Position numbers and translations under genes: made by a program. The notes under the pieces are model-generated. The model was given only the letters and a program-made list of their open reading frames with translations, was not told where the DNA came from and searched no databases. From Cyprinus carpio (Eukaryota; Chordata; Actinopteri; Cypriniformes; Cyprinidae): DNA of 64,000 bases. This document shows, piece by piece, positions 24,701-36,700 of the stretch (its first letter is position 1; the number at the start of each line of letters is the position of its first letter). The stretch spans positions 23,558,681 through 23,622,680 of the forward strand of contig NC_056588.1 of assembly GCF_018340385.1 (NCBI RefSeq), given 5' to 3'.

Positions 24701-27700
24701 AGGGACTCCCACTTAAAGCACTATGGCTTCCCCAATCGAATGCAGATGCAGAGAGAGTGCTTTCCGTGGTGGGTTTGAACAAAACCAAAACTAGGAACAG
24801 TTTGGACAGAACACTATCATCCATCAGTACAGTGAAAATGGCTGGCCTTGAGCCACAGTGCTTTAAGTGGGAGTCCCCCACCCCTGTCATCAAGGAATCA
24901 AAATGTGCAACAAACACTTACAACACAAAACACCATTCATAAGCTGAAATGTACTTTTAGCAATCCACACATACACACATCTTGACATACATGTTCAGGG
25001 GAAGTTCTGCAATCCTTCTGTATGGGTACAGCAGTGTTTCCCACAGCCTTACACTCTATTTGTGGCGGCACTCCCCCGCCCCATATATAAATATATATAT
25101 AATATATAATATATATGCATTCATAATTCATATAAATATATATATGCAAATTCATTTTCTGCCAGCAGGACGTGCTTTAGGAGCGGGAGAGATAGAGGTT
25201 TTTCCTGTAACGGCGGCAAAGCAGCACTGAGCTCACAAACGCTGCCTTATCAAGAATTACATGCAAAATGAAATAAATGAAATCAAACATTTTCTAAATA
25301 CAGTCGGTTTATTTCTGAAATACAGTGATAAAAAAACACCCACTCTGGTTTTTGATTTTGAAACTTGCAGTGCTCACGTTTATTCAGTTAAGTCAAAGCC
25401 TTTTGGAAAATCTATTTGTGGTGGTCAGTTTTGATATTGTGGCGGCCCGCCACAAATAACTCAGTGTGTGGGAAACCCTGGGTACAGTATGTACATTGAG
25501 CGGTGCTGTTCAGTTGGCTCGTTTGGAGTCAATTTATTTATTTTTTGATATATTTGTATTTTTGAGATGTATAAAACAATTTTATTTGGATGAATTTGTC
25601 TTTTAGCAGATTTACCAATTGTTATAATTTCTATTTGTGCTGGTCAATTATAAACAATAGGTAAAATTAAACTGCTAGCAAAAACTTGAGAGAATTGGGC
25701 GGGGTCACTGCTGCAAATATTTGAGTGGCTCCTCCCCCACTCCAAACTTTTGATATAACTTGAGAGCCCTGGTTGAGTCCTGCAAGCTCATGAATCCTCT
25801 CATTATAACAGTGTAGACACAATGTAAATAAGAGGTTTCATTGTGCAGTGTAGGGAGCTTTGTTGATTGTAATGGTACTTTGTGAGATTGCGATGAACTA
25901 AGCAGAGGGCCAGCTTTTAATTATTATTAAGGGAGTTTGCAATGTAATGTTGATTTAATACAACAGTTCAATAAAGAAGTTATTATTAGTGACTTGCATT
26001 GTTTGACTAAAGCCTGATCTCTTCAATGAAAATAGCTTCAAACAAAGTCACAGCTGAGCCGCTGCGCATCTCCAAACAAACACAGCGGTGTTTCATTTTT
26101 GAATGAACGGGCATTTTTAAATAAATCTAGTGAGTCAATAATTCAATTACCCATTCATAAAGACAGTCAGGACCTGTCCCTAATCGCACCCTAAACCCTC
26201 GCCGTCTTCCTCTGAGTAACATTTTCGTGACGTAATGGCGCTTTGACTGTTGGGTAGAAGTCTGCTGTGGAGCTCGCCTCAGTGTGGCCTCGACAGAAGT
26301 GCGTGTAGAGTAGAGGTGGGAATCATCAGAGGCCTCACGATACAATATTGTCATGATACTTGTCATGATACAGTATTATTGCGATTTTAAATATATTGCG
26401 GTATTCTGCGATATATTGTAATTTATTACCTTTTTCCAACTTCAAATTATGTCTCCAAACGAAAACTTTGGCAACATCTGTTTTAACTAAAAATAAACAT
26501 TTCTCAGTTTGTTAATCTTACTTCAGTTTTATTGCTGCAGTGCAAAATGGGATTGTCAAGCAGACAAACAGACCAACACTTTCATGAAAACCTGTCATAA
26601 ATGTTGTATTCACCTGGCAAACTCAATTTTGTATTACAGTCTAATCTAGTCCACCATAATTAAATGTAAACAAGTATGCACTTCTGTGCTACTACACGTA
26701 TTTTGAACAATGCAGCTTAACCTTCTTCTGTGCTACTACACGTATTTTGAACAATGCAGCTTAAATTTTTTTAAAATTGAATTTTAAATTTTGTTTAATT
26801 TAATTGTTTAATTTTTTTTGAAATGTGGATTTTAATCTAGTAAATCGGCCAGAGGGCGCTCTTGCGCTGAAACTCCCAAATGTGCCCAAAGAAACCCAGG
26901 AAATGCCTGGAGCTGAGGATAAACAGAGGATTTAACTGCTTTCATTGATTCAGTGACTAATAAACACACGACTATGACAATATATGGTTTATCTGAGTTT
27001 CTCCTTATTATAATAAAGTATACAATAATGCAATGCTAATCAACATAGCCTTTTATCACTGCTTTCAAAGAATACTATGAAATATGTTGTGTGCCTTATT
27101 CTGTGTAAGAAGCCATGTCATCTCAAAGAAGGATTTATTTAAAACACTTGACTGATGTTTGAAGTGAGTTTGGAGTTTTAAACGTTATTAAAGTGGCGCT
27201 TTCAAAAATGCACATGCTTTCAGATGGAACAGCATTTACTACACAGACGTAGTTCACTGAGAATCACACTCATGACAATCGCATTTGATTAATCGTGCAG
27301 TGTTAGTGCAGACCCTTCAGCAATTGGGGCATTCGAAAGTAAATTACTGTTCAATTTAAATTAAATAAAACATAGTCTTACATCCAATTTAAATGTGGAC
27401 GGGGCTTTCCTGATAGCTTTCTATGATGCCGCCATCTTTATTTTACTAACTTACTGCATGCAGAAGGTGACCCAGCTGACCTCACCAGAAAAAAAACTCA
27501 AAACCACCATCTAGTGGGCTGTAAAGAAATTGATGTTATTATTCTATCAAATAGTATAATAAAAGATCGATACTGGCGTCCGTGTATCAATACAGTATTG
27601 CAAATAAAAATATCGCAATACTATGCTGCATCAATCCACCCCCCCCCCCCCCCACGCCCTAGTATATGGGGGGGTGCATAACGGTCGGGAAAAATATCCA

Positions 27701-30700
27701 TATTTCATGAGCACCCTTCTGAAATCTAAAATGATAAATAGGACACCCTACAGCAGGGATAGGCAATTCCACAGTGCCACAGTAAATCCATTGTAACTGA
27801 TGGTGATTTGTAGTTTGAAAACCCTTCTGACTGTCTCGTTGCGCACAGTGTTTTTGCTGTTTGTCAGTGCTTTCATCTGGCTTTAACTAGTTTAAATCAC
27901 CGAGTCATTTGTGTTCTTCGCTGAGTTTCAAGCGCTTCACACTCGATCTCACAGCGCTGCTTATAGTATCAGGTGACTGGTAATAGTATATAAAAAAGTA
28001 GAGCTTGCGCCGCGTGTCCATTTGTACTTTGATCCGAGCAGATAAACGGTTTGTGTGTCGCGCTTCAAATGAGTCGCGCTGTTTCATTCTGCTTTTGGTG
28101 CATAAACATTATATCGAGCATTTATCAAAATCTTTATATCGTTTTATAGAGGAAAATTATATCGCGATCATTATCGATATTATATTGTGATATGAGAAAA
28201 AATTACAGGCAAAATATTTTTACCTTGTATAACAAGAAAAAGTGCGGGATTGGACAAAGACCTGAAAAGTATTTTTTATTGTGTCATTGTTTTTCTCAAA
28301 AAGTGCAAACGTGCCAGCCTGTATGAATTAAATAAAATAACAAATTGTGTGTTTGAGTAGGTCAGTGGTTCCCAAACTTTTTTTAACGTGTCTGTCTGTT
28401 TTAGTTAGTTTTTGTAAAAATTTTTGTGTTTGTTTAGTTTATTTTTTTTAAAGTCTCTTATGCTCAACAAGGCTACATTTATTTAGTCAAAAAGTCTCTT
28501 AGACTGTAATATTGTGAAATTTTCAATTTACATTATCTGTTTGAATGTTTTAACATGTACAGGTTGCTATATTCCCGTGATCAAAGCTGAATTTTCAGCA
28601 TCATTACTCCAGTCTATGTACTAATATGCTGATGTGCTGCTCAATATTTTTGAGGAAACTGTTTTGTCACAATTCTCTTATGGACATTTGAAATGGTCCT
28701 TTGTGTCAGAGCACTGGAGTTTGACAGAAATAAATGGGGCATCAGTTTACTGTCATGGATTTGTCTTGCGTCGCGCCACACCACATCCACAATAGCACAT
28801 CTGCTTTTGTCTGGTGTAGACACGTTGTTTTGGTGTTTGTGAATCTTAAGTATATTCATAATCTGCTTTACGTCTACCTGGCACTGGAAGTCCTTTCACT
28901 ATCTTGTAACTTTCATGCTTGGAGCAGAGCCATGCCTAGTTCATTTATATTTCTACATGGCTCCCTGCAGTACCACTCTTAATTATTCAATCGCGGCATC
29001 TAGTGGTCTGTTATTGATACAACCACAACTGCTTCAACTGATAACAGAGCGCTGGGTACTGTGAGTCATATTGAGGTCATTAAAATATGTCAGATTAATA
29101 TTTTGCGTTCAATTTTTACTTATCAGACAAGTGGCTGCATGATAAGCGGGAAAATTACACAGTGTAGTCTTTATCACCCTGCAGAGGTTTCTTTTGCAAA
29201 ATAATCTGCTGACTGTACACGATCCCTCAGCCTTGGAAACCACTGGAGTAGGAGATTTGTGCTCTATTAGTCTGGTCTGTTATGATGCTCTGTGTTTGAT
29301 CACAAATGCCTGTGTAGTACAGCGTTGCACACAGAGAACAAAAATGTTCAGCCTCGACTCTTTATTGTCATTGTGTTAAAATTTGCAAAGCATACCAAAT
29401 TTAACAAAACAATAAATGCTAAATTTGAATTCATGAATATATAACTGTATCCACGGTATAGCAAAATCCATATCATGGAATAACATACTGGTAGTCACTT
29501 TCATACCGGTATAGTTTCCACCCCTAGCAGAAACCATATGGCCCCACAGGGCTCCAGACTAATATTTGAGAGCAGTGGCAGGAATAAGTTATGTTGTTGA
29601 TGTGATGGGGAGAGGATTTGGTTTGGCTGGGGGTATTCAAAATAAAGATCATTTAATCATAAAATTATTATTGTTTTGCATTAATAATTGCAGTTACTAA
29701 TAACATTTCATGTTCATTTCTTGTTTATCGTTTATACAGATTTGACAGTAAACACTAAGCTTGAGTTAAGATGCATACAAAATTAACTTTTATTAACAAA
29801 ATAAGTAACAGGTTCAAAATCTGCATTTTATATACAGAAAATGTATATATTCCACTCTTATTAAATGTACCATTATTTTTTTAGCATATGGAACTGACAA
29901 AGTTCAGTGATTATGTGTGATTTAGTAGCAAATTGAAGAAAGGTTTGTGAACTTTCCTTCTTCATACACAAAAAAAGTGTAAAATTCTGACAAAATCTGA
30001 TTTCTTGATGATTTTATATTTTATTATAGTGATTTTATAATTTCAAAATATAGAGAAAAAGCATAAATGAATGACTAATAAGCCAATAAGTGCTGCTCTG
30101 ATGCTGTCTACTGGTTAAAATTGTGATCTGATGTATTTTTAAAATTTTACACTAGTGTTTGTTTACCACAAAGTATATTTAGTTCATACCATTAAAAATA
30201 ACATTCAAATTGGATCATTTTAGAGCTTTAAAGTGCTGGAAACTGTTGTGTGAAATGCTTGAAAGTCACTGAAAAGTGCTTGAATTTCTCTCTCAAAAGG
30301 TTGTACAAACCCTGACATTTCTGTAATACATTCTAGTGTTGGGCGATATGGTCATTTTTCAAATCGTCATATCGTCAGTCCGTGAGATCGACGATACACG
30401 ATATTATCGTGCATGGGTGGAGCAAGAGAGAGACTCTTTGTTCTTGTCATAGCATAACTGTTTGGTGTTTTAAACTGCACAGGTGCGTGAGAGAGAGCCT
30501 ATGGAATCACCAATAATCTAAAAAATATACTTTCAAACATACTGATAAACTAAAGTTAAATATAAAAATACTGTATTTAAAACAGCTAGTTCATATATAG
30601 TCGGATGCAACTGTCATATCGCGCGTCCTGTGACAAATTTGCCGCATCTGCGGACGGAAGTTATCAGTCTAAATGTTCTGCAAAATCAGTCAATGGTGAA

Positions 30701-33700
30701 AATCTATAGTAGATTTCATTTAAAGTCCATCAGTTTAACACCAATATTGGACATAAACGAACACGTTAAATATAACGTATTCAAAACAGGTAAGTTCATA
30801 TATTTGGAGTAAAGTTTAATTGAACTGAGGCATCAGTAATACAGCGCTCGGGACCGCGCGCCTCATGACGAGCCCGACGCACCGCCACAGGAATGAGATG
30901 CATTCTAACATAACTGTGGTATTAAACTCAGTTAGTGAGGGCTTGTTTAAAGTGCGCCTCATATATAGGACGAGTGAGGGCTATAAGACATTGCAATGAA
31001 ATACCTTATATCTGCAGACGATGTACGTCTGTTTGTGGATGGAGACTCCTTCACCGGCTACAGGCTCTAATCCTCAATTGCGCGTGCAGAATGCGGTGCT
31101 GAAGTGAAATAGCTGGGCAGTTTGATAGACGAATTATAATAGGCCGCTTAATAAAAATAATAATTATTATTATCATTTAATACATTAATAGGAGAATGAG
31201 CCTAATATTGTCTGACTATCGACAGAGACATCTGCTATCGTCGATACACCGTACTATCATCTATCAGCACAGCCCTAATACATTCGACTATTTCTAACAC
31301 AACACCATGGTTACAGTTAACGTTACCGCTTCTGGTTTCTTGACGTATTTCAGCACTGTTTATAACATAGATTTCTGTGCAGAATTTGAATGCTTCTCAG
31401 TAAATCTTGCAGCAACCTTGTAATTGTGCAGTGAATTCAAACACTTCTCAGTGGATCTCGCACCACTGTTGCATCTGTGCAGTAACAGTGTCGCAAAATC
31501 AACTTTGGCTCCTGAGTAAAGCTGTTCTGAGTTTGGACAAGTTTTTTTGTGTCGCGGTCCGAGCTGAGAAACGGTCTGTTGCATTTGAGAGACATCAAAC
31601 AGCAAAAGAAACAAAAGCAAGACTAAACCGAGCTACATTTCATCTGCGCAGCACGGTTTAGTTTTGCTTTCGTTTCCCGTTTGATGTATCTCACATGCAA
31701 CAGAAAAGGCAGCGCTTATGAGTTGGGCAATGCGGGGGTCGCGCCAGTGTGACCGCTCACAAAAATAACTCTCACCTGCAGAAAAAATGGTCACAATCTG
31801 GAGCCCTGCCCTAGAAATTTGGGCTGGGCGATATATCGAATGCTATTGTCAGGCGCATTTCTTCAGTAAAGCCGGTTCCCTGATTACCGCTAAATCGCCA
31901 TCACCTGCTTTCAAATGGAGCGGCATTTAATAGACAGAGCCGTAGAATACTGACAAGCTACGCAATATCGCGTTCATTATCACAGATGAATCGCCTTCGA
32001 TAATCGCCTTCGCATGCGATATATGGCCCAGCCCTACTAGAAATGTAAGCACACTTCAGGATATTTTGGCTTGTCCTGTGTGTTGTTTGAATGAGTTGCA
32101 GGGGTGACCTCACATCACAGGGTCTATATTTCTCTTTCTCTCTGTAGTGTATGCACCCAGATGAGTTCTCTGAAACCGAAATTTGGCACCGATTGATTTA
32201 ACGTGAATCAGTACTCTGTAGTACCGACGCAATTGGATTGGTACCCATAAAGTACCGAGTTCAGTACCCAACCCTAGTTAAGACTCTCTCTTCTCTCTTC
32301 TCTGCTCTTCAAACACACACAAAACCATAACATAGTGTTTCTTGAGTAACGAAAAAGCTGTACTTAATTCAAACATCAGTTCTTTATTTACCCTTGCATT
32401 GCAAACAAGCAGAGATCAAGACACTTCATTGTGAATGGAGGCGGGTGGAGTTTGAGGATCCAATGGCCCTATGAGGTTTAGTCACAAGCTCTTTTGAATG
32501 CTTTTCATTGGTTAAACATTTGTAAAACAGAAATAAAGGTGACCGATAGCATTGATTTAAAATAACAATAATAATAACAAAATATTATAGAGAGAGAAAG
32601 TTTTGAGAAAATTTTCCACGGCACACCTGACAGTGATTGGAGAAACACTGATTTAATGTATGGATGAATAAATCTGTTAAGTTATAAAAATTATCAAAAA
32701 GTTTTGATTAAAGCTACTGTTTAAATGTTTATATTTCATCAACAGATTGTTTCCACTCAAAAGAGTTCTTTTAAAAAGTTGACATTAAAAACTGCCATAT
32801 GTGCAATTTAAACATTTGTACAATGCAGTTTTTATTTTAGTGTTAATTATTATTTAGATTTGATTAATTAATTGATTATTAATTAACATTTATTTTCCAT
32901 TTTGGTTTTCAGCCAAATGCATTTTGAGTTTTTGGTTTCAATCCAAAATGTTCAGTTTGGTGCATCAATAGTTTATAGAAATATATTACTTAAAAAAAAT
33001 CCTCCTTAAAGTGTCCACCTAATATTACAAAATGATGTAGAACATTGTAAATTAGGGATGTAACGATTCGCTCAACTAACGATTCGATTCACGATTTTGA
33101 TTTTAACGATTCGATTTGATTCACTTTTTTTTATTTTTTTTATTTTTTTACAAAATTCTGAATTAAATGTGTCCTTTTATCATTGCTTGGACAAATGCTG
33201 GATGCTTCTTTGTGAAATTGAAATATAACACTATAATAATATACTAATATAGCATATTATTGCTCTTTTGTTGGTTATGATTGCTTCTATTGTCCTCATT
33301 TGTAAGTTGCTTTGGATAAAAGCATCTGCTTAATGACAAATATAATGTAAATGTAAATTACAAAACTAAATTGAAATTTTAAAACAAGCCCCAAATCAAA
33401 TAAATAACACAAATAAAAGGAATCTCTTCATATACACAAAATAAGGCTTTGTCTGTGCTCTTTCCATTTAAAATTAGAGGCAACCACTGCATTTCAATCA
33501 TGATCCAAAAAAGATGCTGCATTCATCAGTTTTTAATCTAAATTAGATTGTATAATTTCGAACTTTGAAGCAAAAACAGAATGGATTGACTTCAGTTTTG
33601 TGAAATTATACATAAATATCTGCATGGAACAGAAACTGCAGACAAGCTGAACGAGACACAGATTCACTTTCTGGCCTAGGAGTATTTCCTTGGTTTCCGC

Positions 33701-36700
33701 TGTAAACACAGCAGCGCTGCACTTATGAACTTAAATATGCGTTTCACAACCGCTAATATTTAGATCACTTCTCAAAAGAATAAAACAAAGTTATGTAAAT
33801 AACAAAATGCAGGTATTAGCCATTTGCAATCCATTTCGATCATTAAACAGTGCCACAAACGTTGTAAAAACACTTAAGCCTGGAACACACCAAGCCGATG
33901 CCGACGAACTAGTGGCAATGAAAGCAGACTGCAGGGTCGGCTCACGTCGGCAGCGTCTGGGTTCAGATTTGCCCTGACACACCAAGCTGATTCTCGACAC
34001 CCGACGGCCAACTAGCATGTCCGTTCTGCGCCTGCGTAGGAAATACCTTTCCGTACCAGCAGGTGGTAGTAGTCTTGGCAGTAGTTACTCAAAGCGGGAA
34101 ACCGGAAGAAGCTAGGATACAAAACATATACAAAGAAAAAGCATATCAGAGTCTCACTATCCACAGACGGCTACAGGGATACAAAACATATATCTGACAC
34201 GTTGCATCTTTTTTTAAATAATCACGAATGATAATCACGAGAATTAATCACGAGAAATGCAAACAAATGAGAAAAGCAAGTATGTCCCCGTTGACTTCGT
34301 TGTTTACTTGCTTCGTCACTTCCCGTTTTTTTTTTTTCTAGCGTGCTGGTTCGCTGGTTGAACAGCCAATCAGAATGATCAGATGGCCCGACTGGCTGAC
34401 AAGCCCCGATGCCGATTCAACATGTCGAGTCGGCCATTACAAAGCCGACGAGGACCAATTTCAGCCGACAGTGCGGAACACACTGAGAAGATTTAGTCGG
34501 CTTGGTGTGTTCCAGGCTTTAAGTGCCTTAATATATTTAAAACAGTAATATTAAAAGATCAAATTCAGTAATCACTAGATATTAATGATGCATAGTTTAC
34601 ATAGGCAAGCAGATGAGGTCAGAATATGAACGCAAGCCGCTTAATGGTTCTGTGTTTTCCTTATAATGGTTTTCTATGGGGTGAAACTTTGCACATTGTG
34701 TTTATATTCTGGGTTCATATGCTTTCCTGTACAAAATATACATAATCAATAAGGAGTTTATTGAATTTCAACTTTTAATATCTGCATTTTACTACATTAC
34801 TACTTAATGCAAACTGCGTAAAAATAACTGGCGGTCAGTGGAGCAAAGCTTTGTTTTGCCCTCCATGTGGGTTAGGAACATGAGTGTGTGACGTCACGTG
34901 AAAACTATCAATTGTAAATGTATGCAGATTGTCAGAGACCTTAAATGTTGAAAGCAATATCTTTAATATTTTTAAATGTCATGTGTTATGATATGCTAAA
35001 ATCTATCTAAAATTTTGTATGGCATGTATCACATTCACACCAAAGGACCATGAACTAGTGATATGTCCATGAACTGTCAAATGTTGACTCCTGTAGTTGA
35101 TGTGGTCAGTGCGGAGATGAAGGTGAAAGCTCATTTTTAGTTCATGTCATTAATGTATATATTAAAGATTGAGGCTTTTTATTTGTTTATCTTTTTCAGT
35201 TCTACAAACATGTCGTCCAAAGTGTGGAGAAATTCATTCAGAAGGTCAGTTGTTATTGTCTTGCAGATGCAATGCAAATTTGGAAGTTTGGAAATGCCTA
35301 GAGGGAGCTCAAGTGTTCCTAAACTGTATTTATATGTTCATATGTAAAGTCCTTCTTGTAGAATAAAGATACTTAATAGCATTAAGACTTTTACCTTCTA
35401 ATGCATGAATTATTTAATCATTAATGAAAATATCTTAATATAACTTCCTTTTGTACAATTTTATAGTATTATTGTGCAGCAACATTGTCACCATTCGGTG
35501 AAATTCACCTTTTGGATCCTGAATGTTACTAAATCTTACTTACTCAAGACTACCAAAGACTTTTATCTAATGAGATATGTTAAATATGCTTTATGTGAAA
35601 ATGCTTTTTGCACAGCCGGTTGCATGCTAATCGCAGTGTGAACACAGGCACTGTGTCTTAAACATGTTTTTATAAAGGACTACAGAGCTTCACTAAAAGT
35701 GCTTCGAAACCCAGAGCTCAATGTGGTTTACCCTTGCTGTGATGATACGAAGCTGATCGTTGTAAATTTATAATGCATGGAAAATCACTGGCTGTCAAGT
35801 TTACTTTCAAAAAATTATATATTATGTGGTGATTTGAACCCGGGAACCCACACACTTTTTCATCATTCATTATTTCTCTTTCTTTTGTGTGTGTAGTGCA
35901 AGCCTGAGTACAAAGTCCCTGGTCTGTATGTCGTCGACTCCATTGTACGGCAGTCTCGTCACCAGTTTGGGCAAGAGAAAGATGTTTTCGCTCCACGCTT
36001 TAGTAAGAACATCATTACAACGTTCCAAAACCTCTACCGTTGTCCAGCTGATGACAAGGTGCGTTTGTTTCTCATGCCCCTGTAATCAAATAGTAAAGGT
36101 CTTGTCTAGACACTGGTTTTCCTTTTGCTTATTTTCCATTTTCAATGTTGCCTTGCAGAGTAAGATTGTCCGAGTACTAAATCTATGGCAGAAAAACAAT
36201 GTCTTTAAGAGTGACATTGTCCAGCCTCTGCTGGATATGGCAGCAGGGCTCCCACCTCCCAGCTTTACGCCTGTCTCTGCCAGCAGTGCCGTACCCGTCA
36301 ACAGCACTACACCCGGTAAGTTACACACTCATAATGCATCTACTGTGAAACAATACACTGTTGTGGCAACATGTTTTATAATAAGAGGAAGCAATTACAC
36401 CAACCGAAGTCAATATGCAGGGCCAGATTAAGACCTATAATGCCCCCCATCACCACTCACTGGCCTACTCTTCTGCCCCTTAATAATTAAAAAAGTGATT
36501 AAACAAAATGTAAAACCCACACTCATTTTGACCTGTTTAACCGATGCAAGTTAGAACAGCCTGAACTGCAACCGGTGACAAACAATAACAGTATACTCAA
36601 AGATTTTTGCTGCTTGCTCAAATTACTTTGTTTAAATGTTTTGAAGCAACACAGTTCTTGAACATTTCACTTGAACATGCCACTAATTAATATTATGTTA

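Larger units (their letters stand above)
6243..35199 (+). other. scaf8: scaf8 intron 2 (28,957 bp, transposon-rich)
   Basis: This single intron separates two short CID exons in phase 0. It carries most of the window's transposons, listed separately. Between them (for example 6640-8130, 9119-11860, 12000-13430, 14340-15340, 18310-19070, 27662-28440, 32045-33050 and 34530-35190) I see AT-rich DNA with no gene or RNA that I recognise. Confidence 0.9.

Noticed and set aside
35889..36431. A 180-codon frame over exons 4-5
   Set aside because: It runs in a different frame from the conserved CID peptide and reads through both introns; the spliced frame at 35897-36058 and 36159-36315 is clearly the real one.
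36418..36440. hAT-type left end CAGGGCCAGATTAAGACC in intron 5
   Set aside because: No partner terminus or target duplication was found, so it is not listed as an element.
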